Shown here piece by piece: positions 63,852 to 64,000 of a stretch of DNA of 64,000 nt. The position numbers and the translations under genes are program-made. The notes under the pieces were generated by a model. That model was not told the origin of the DNA. It saw only the letters and a list, made by a program, of their open reading frames with translations, and searched no databases. Origin of the DNA: an uncultured Lachnospiraceae bacterium. GTDB taxonomy: Bacteria; Bacillota; Clostridia; Lachnospirales; Lachnospiraceae. The stretch spans positions 1 through 64,000 of the forward strand of contig CANPZE010000005.1 of assembly GCA_947589315.1 (NCBI GenBank), in the 5' to 3' direction. Positions within the stretch are counted from its first letter, which is position 1, and each line of letters starts with the position of its first letter.

Positions 63852-64000
63852 TTAATCTATTGGCAAAACTGTATTACTAAAATAAAACAAACCATATAGA
63901 GCATTTATCATTTTACAACAATCTAATTTTGTGGCTATTGTTGCTTTCTGTAATTTCTTTTTCCCTAAATGCTCCCGTGCCTCATCCGATAAGCTTTCCA
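63852..64000 (-). CDS. Partial open frame at the right edge, unknown protein
   Basis: An open frame of about 49 codons enters from the right edge and ends in TAA at 63852-63854. The visible tail reads SLSDEAREHLGKKKLQKATI and then TKLDCCKMINALYGLFYF. I do not recognise it. It could be the C-terminus of another gene of the AT-rich segment, transcribed toward the sce pair. Confidence 0.4.
   Translation of the reverse strand, partial: ESLSDEAREHLGKKKLQKATIATKLDCCKMINALYGLFYFSNTVLPID

Overview
This window comes from a spore-forming, anaerobic member of the Clostridia, most likely a gut Lachnospiraceae. The evidence is a Gram-positive-type RpoB/RpoC, the sporulation genes spoIIID and spmB, an era-yqzL-recO cluster like that of Bacillus, a tryptophan T-box leader, a bile-salt-hydrolase-type enzyme, an LTA-synthase-type sulfatase, and FeoA/FeoB with a DtxR-type regulator. 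Base composition is balanced and strong AGGAGG-type ribosome sites are everywhere. The exceptions are AT-rich patches at about 35.1-38.4 kb (an ABC cassette) and from about 61.4 kb to the right edge. I saw no rRNA, tRNA or CRISPR array.

Layout. 0-5 kb: 5' part of rpoC, then rpoB with a clear promoter, both on the minus strand. 5.2-10.7 kb: GH3 beta-glucosidase, lone HicB, TspO, a small helical protein, bile salt hydrolase and a DJ-1/PfpI protein. 10.7-14.8 kb: a second-type TrpB, a DUF1292 protein, a small unknown, SpoIIID, thioredoxin reductase and SpmB. 15-21.5 kb: an AraC-type response regulator, then recO, yqzL, era and an M16C peptidase in one operon. 21.5-23.8 kb: rhamnulokinase and a class II aldolase. 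23.8-28.7 kb: a cyclic-di-GMP cluster with one intact EAL protein, one degenerate EAL paralogue and one GGDEF protein. 28.9-35.1 kb: trpEGDCBA behind a T-box leader, with no trpF. 35.1-38.4 kb: an AT-rich ABC-2 transporter. 38.4-42.1 kb: a small secreted protein, a DUF4367 protein and ilvN/ilvB. 42.2-46.7 kb: SDR oxidoreductase, LTA-synthase-like enzyme and HtrA protease. 46.8-51.7 kb: sugar-phosphate transferase, LCP ligase and a two-component pair. 51.9-56.4 kb: YtvI-like membrane protein, HAD phosphatase, nitronate-monooxygenase-like flavoenzyme, membrane-anchored FKBP and M15 peptidase. 56.4-60 kb: ferrous iron uptake genes and their likely regulator. 60-61.1 kb: a lipoprotein and a lone Hpt protein. 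61.1-64 kb: an accessory segment with an IS66 remnant, a 5'-truncated RES-domain fragment and an sce7725/sce7726 gene pair.

The genes fall into working groups: transcription core, tryptophan and branched-chain amino acid synthesis, deoxyhexose use, cyclic-di-GMP signalling, cell-envelope building with its two-component control, and iron uptake. In the iron region a shared TTAG-N6-CTAA dyad sits in front of both feo units, which suggests one DtxR-type regulator controls both.

The least explained part is the right edge. A PD-(D/E)XK-like sce7726 protein is followed one base later by its sce7725 partner, behind its own promoter and a perfect dyad, and next to a mobile-element scar. This is the best candidate for an undescribed (possibly defence-type) system, but the function is inference only.
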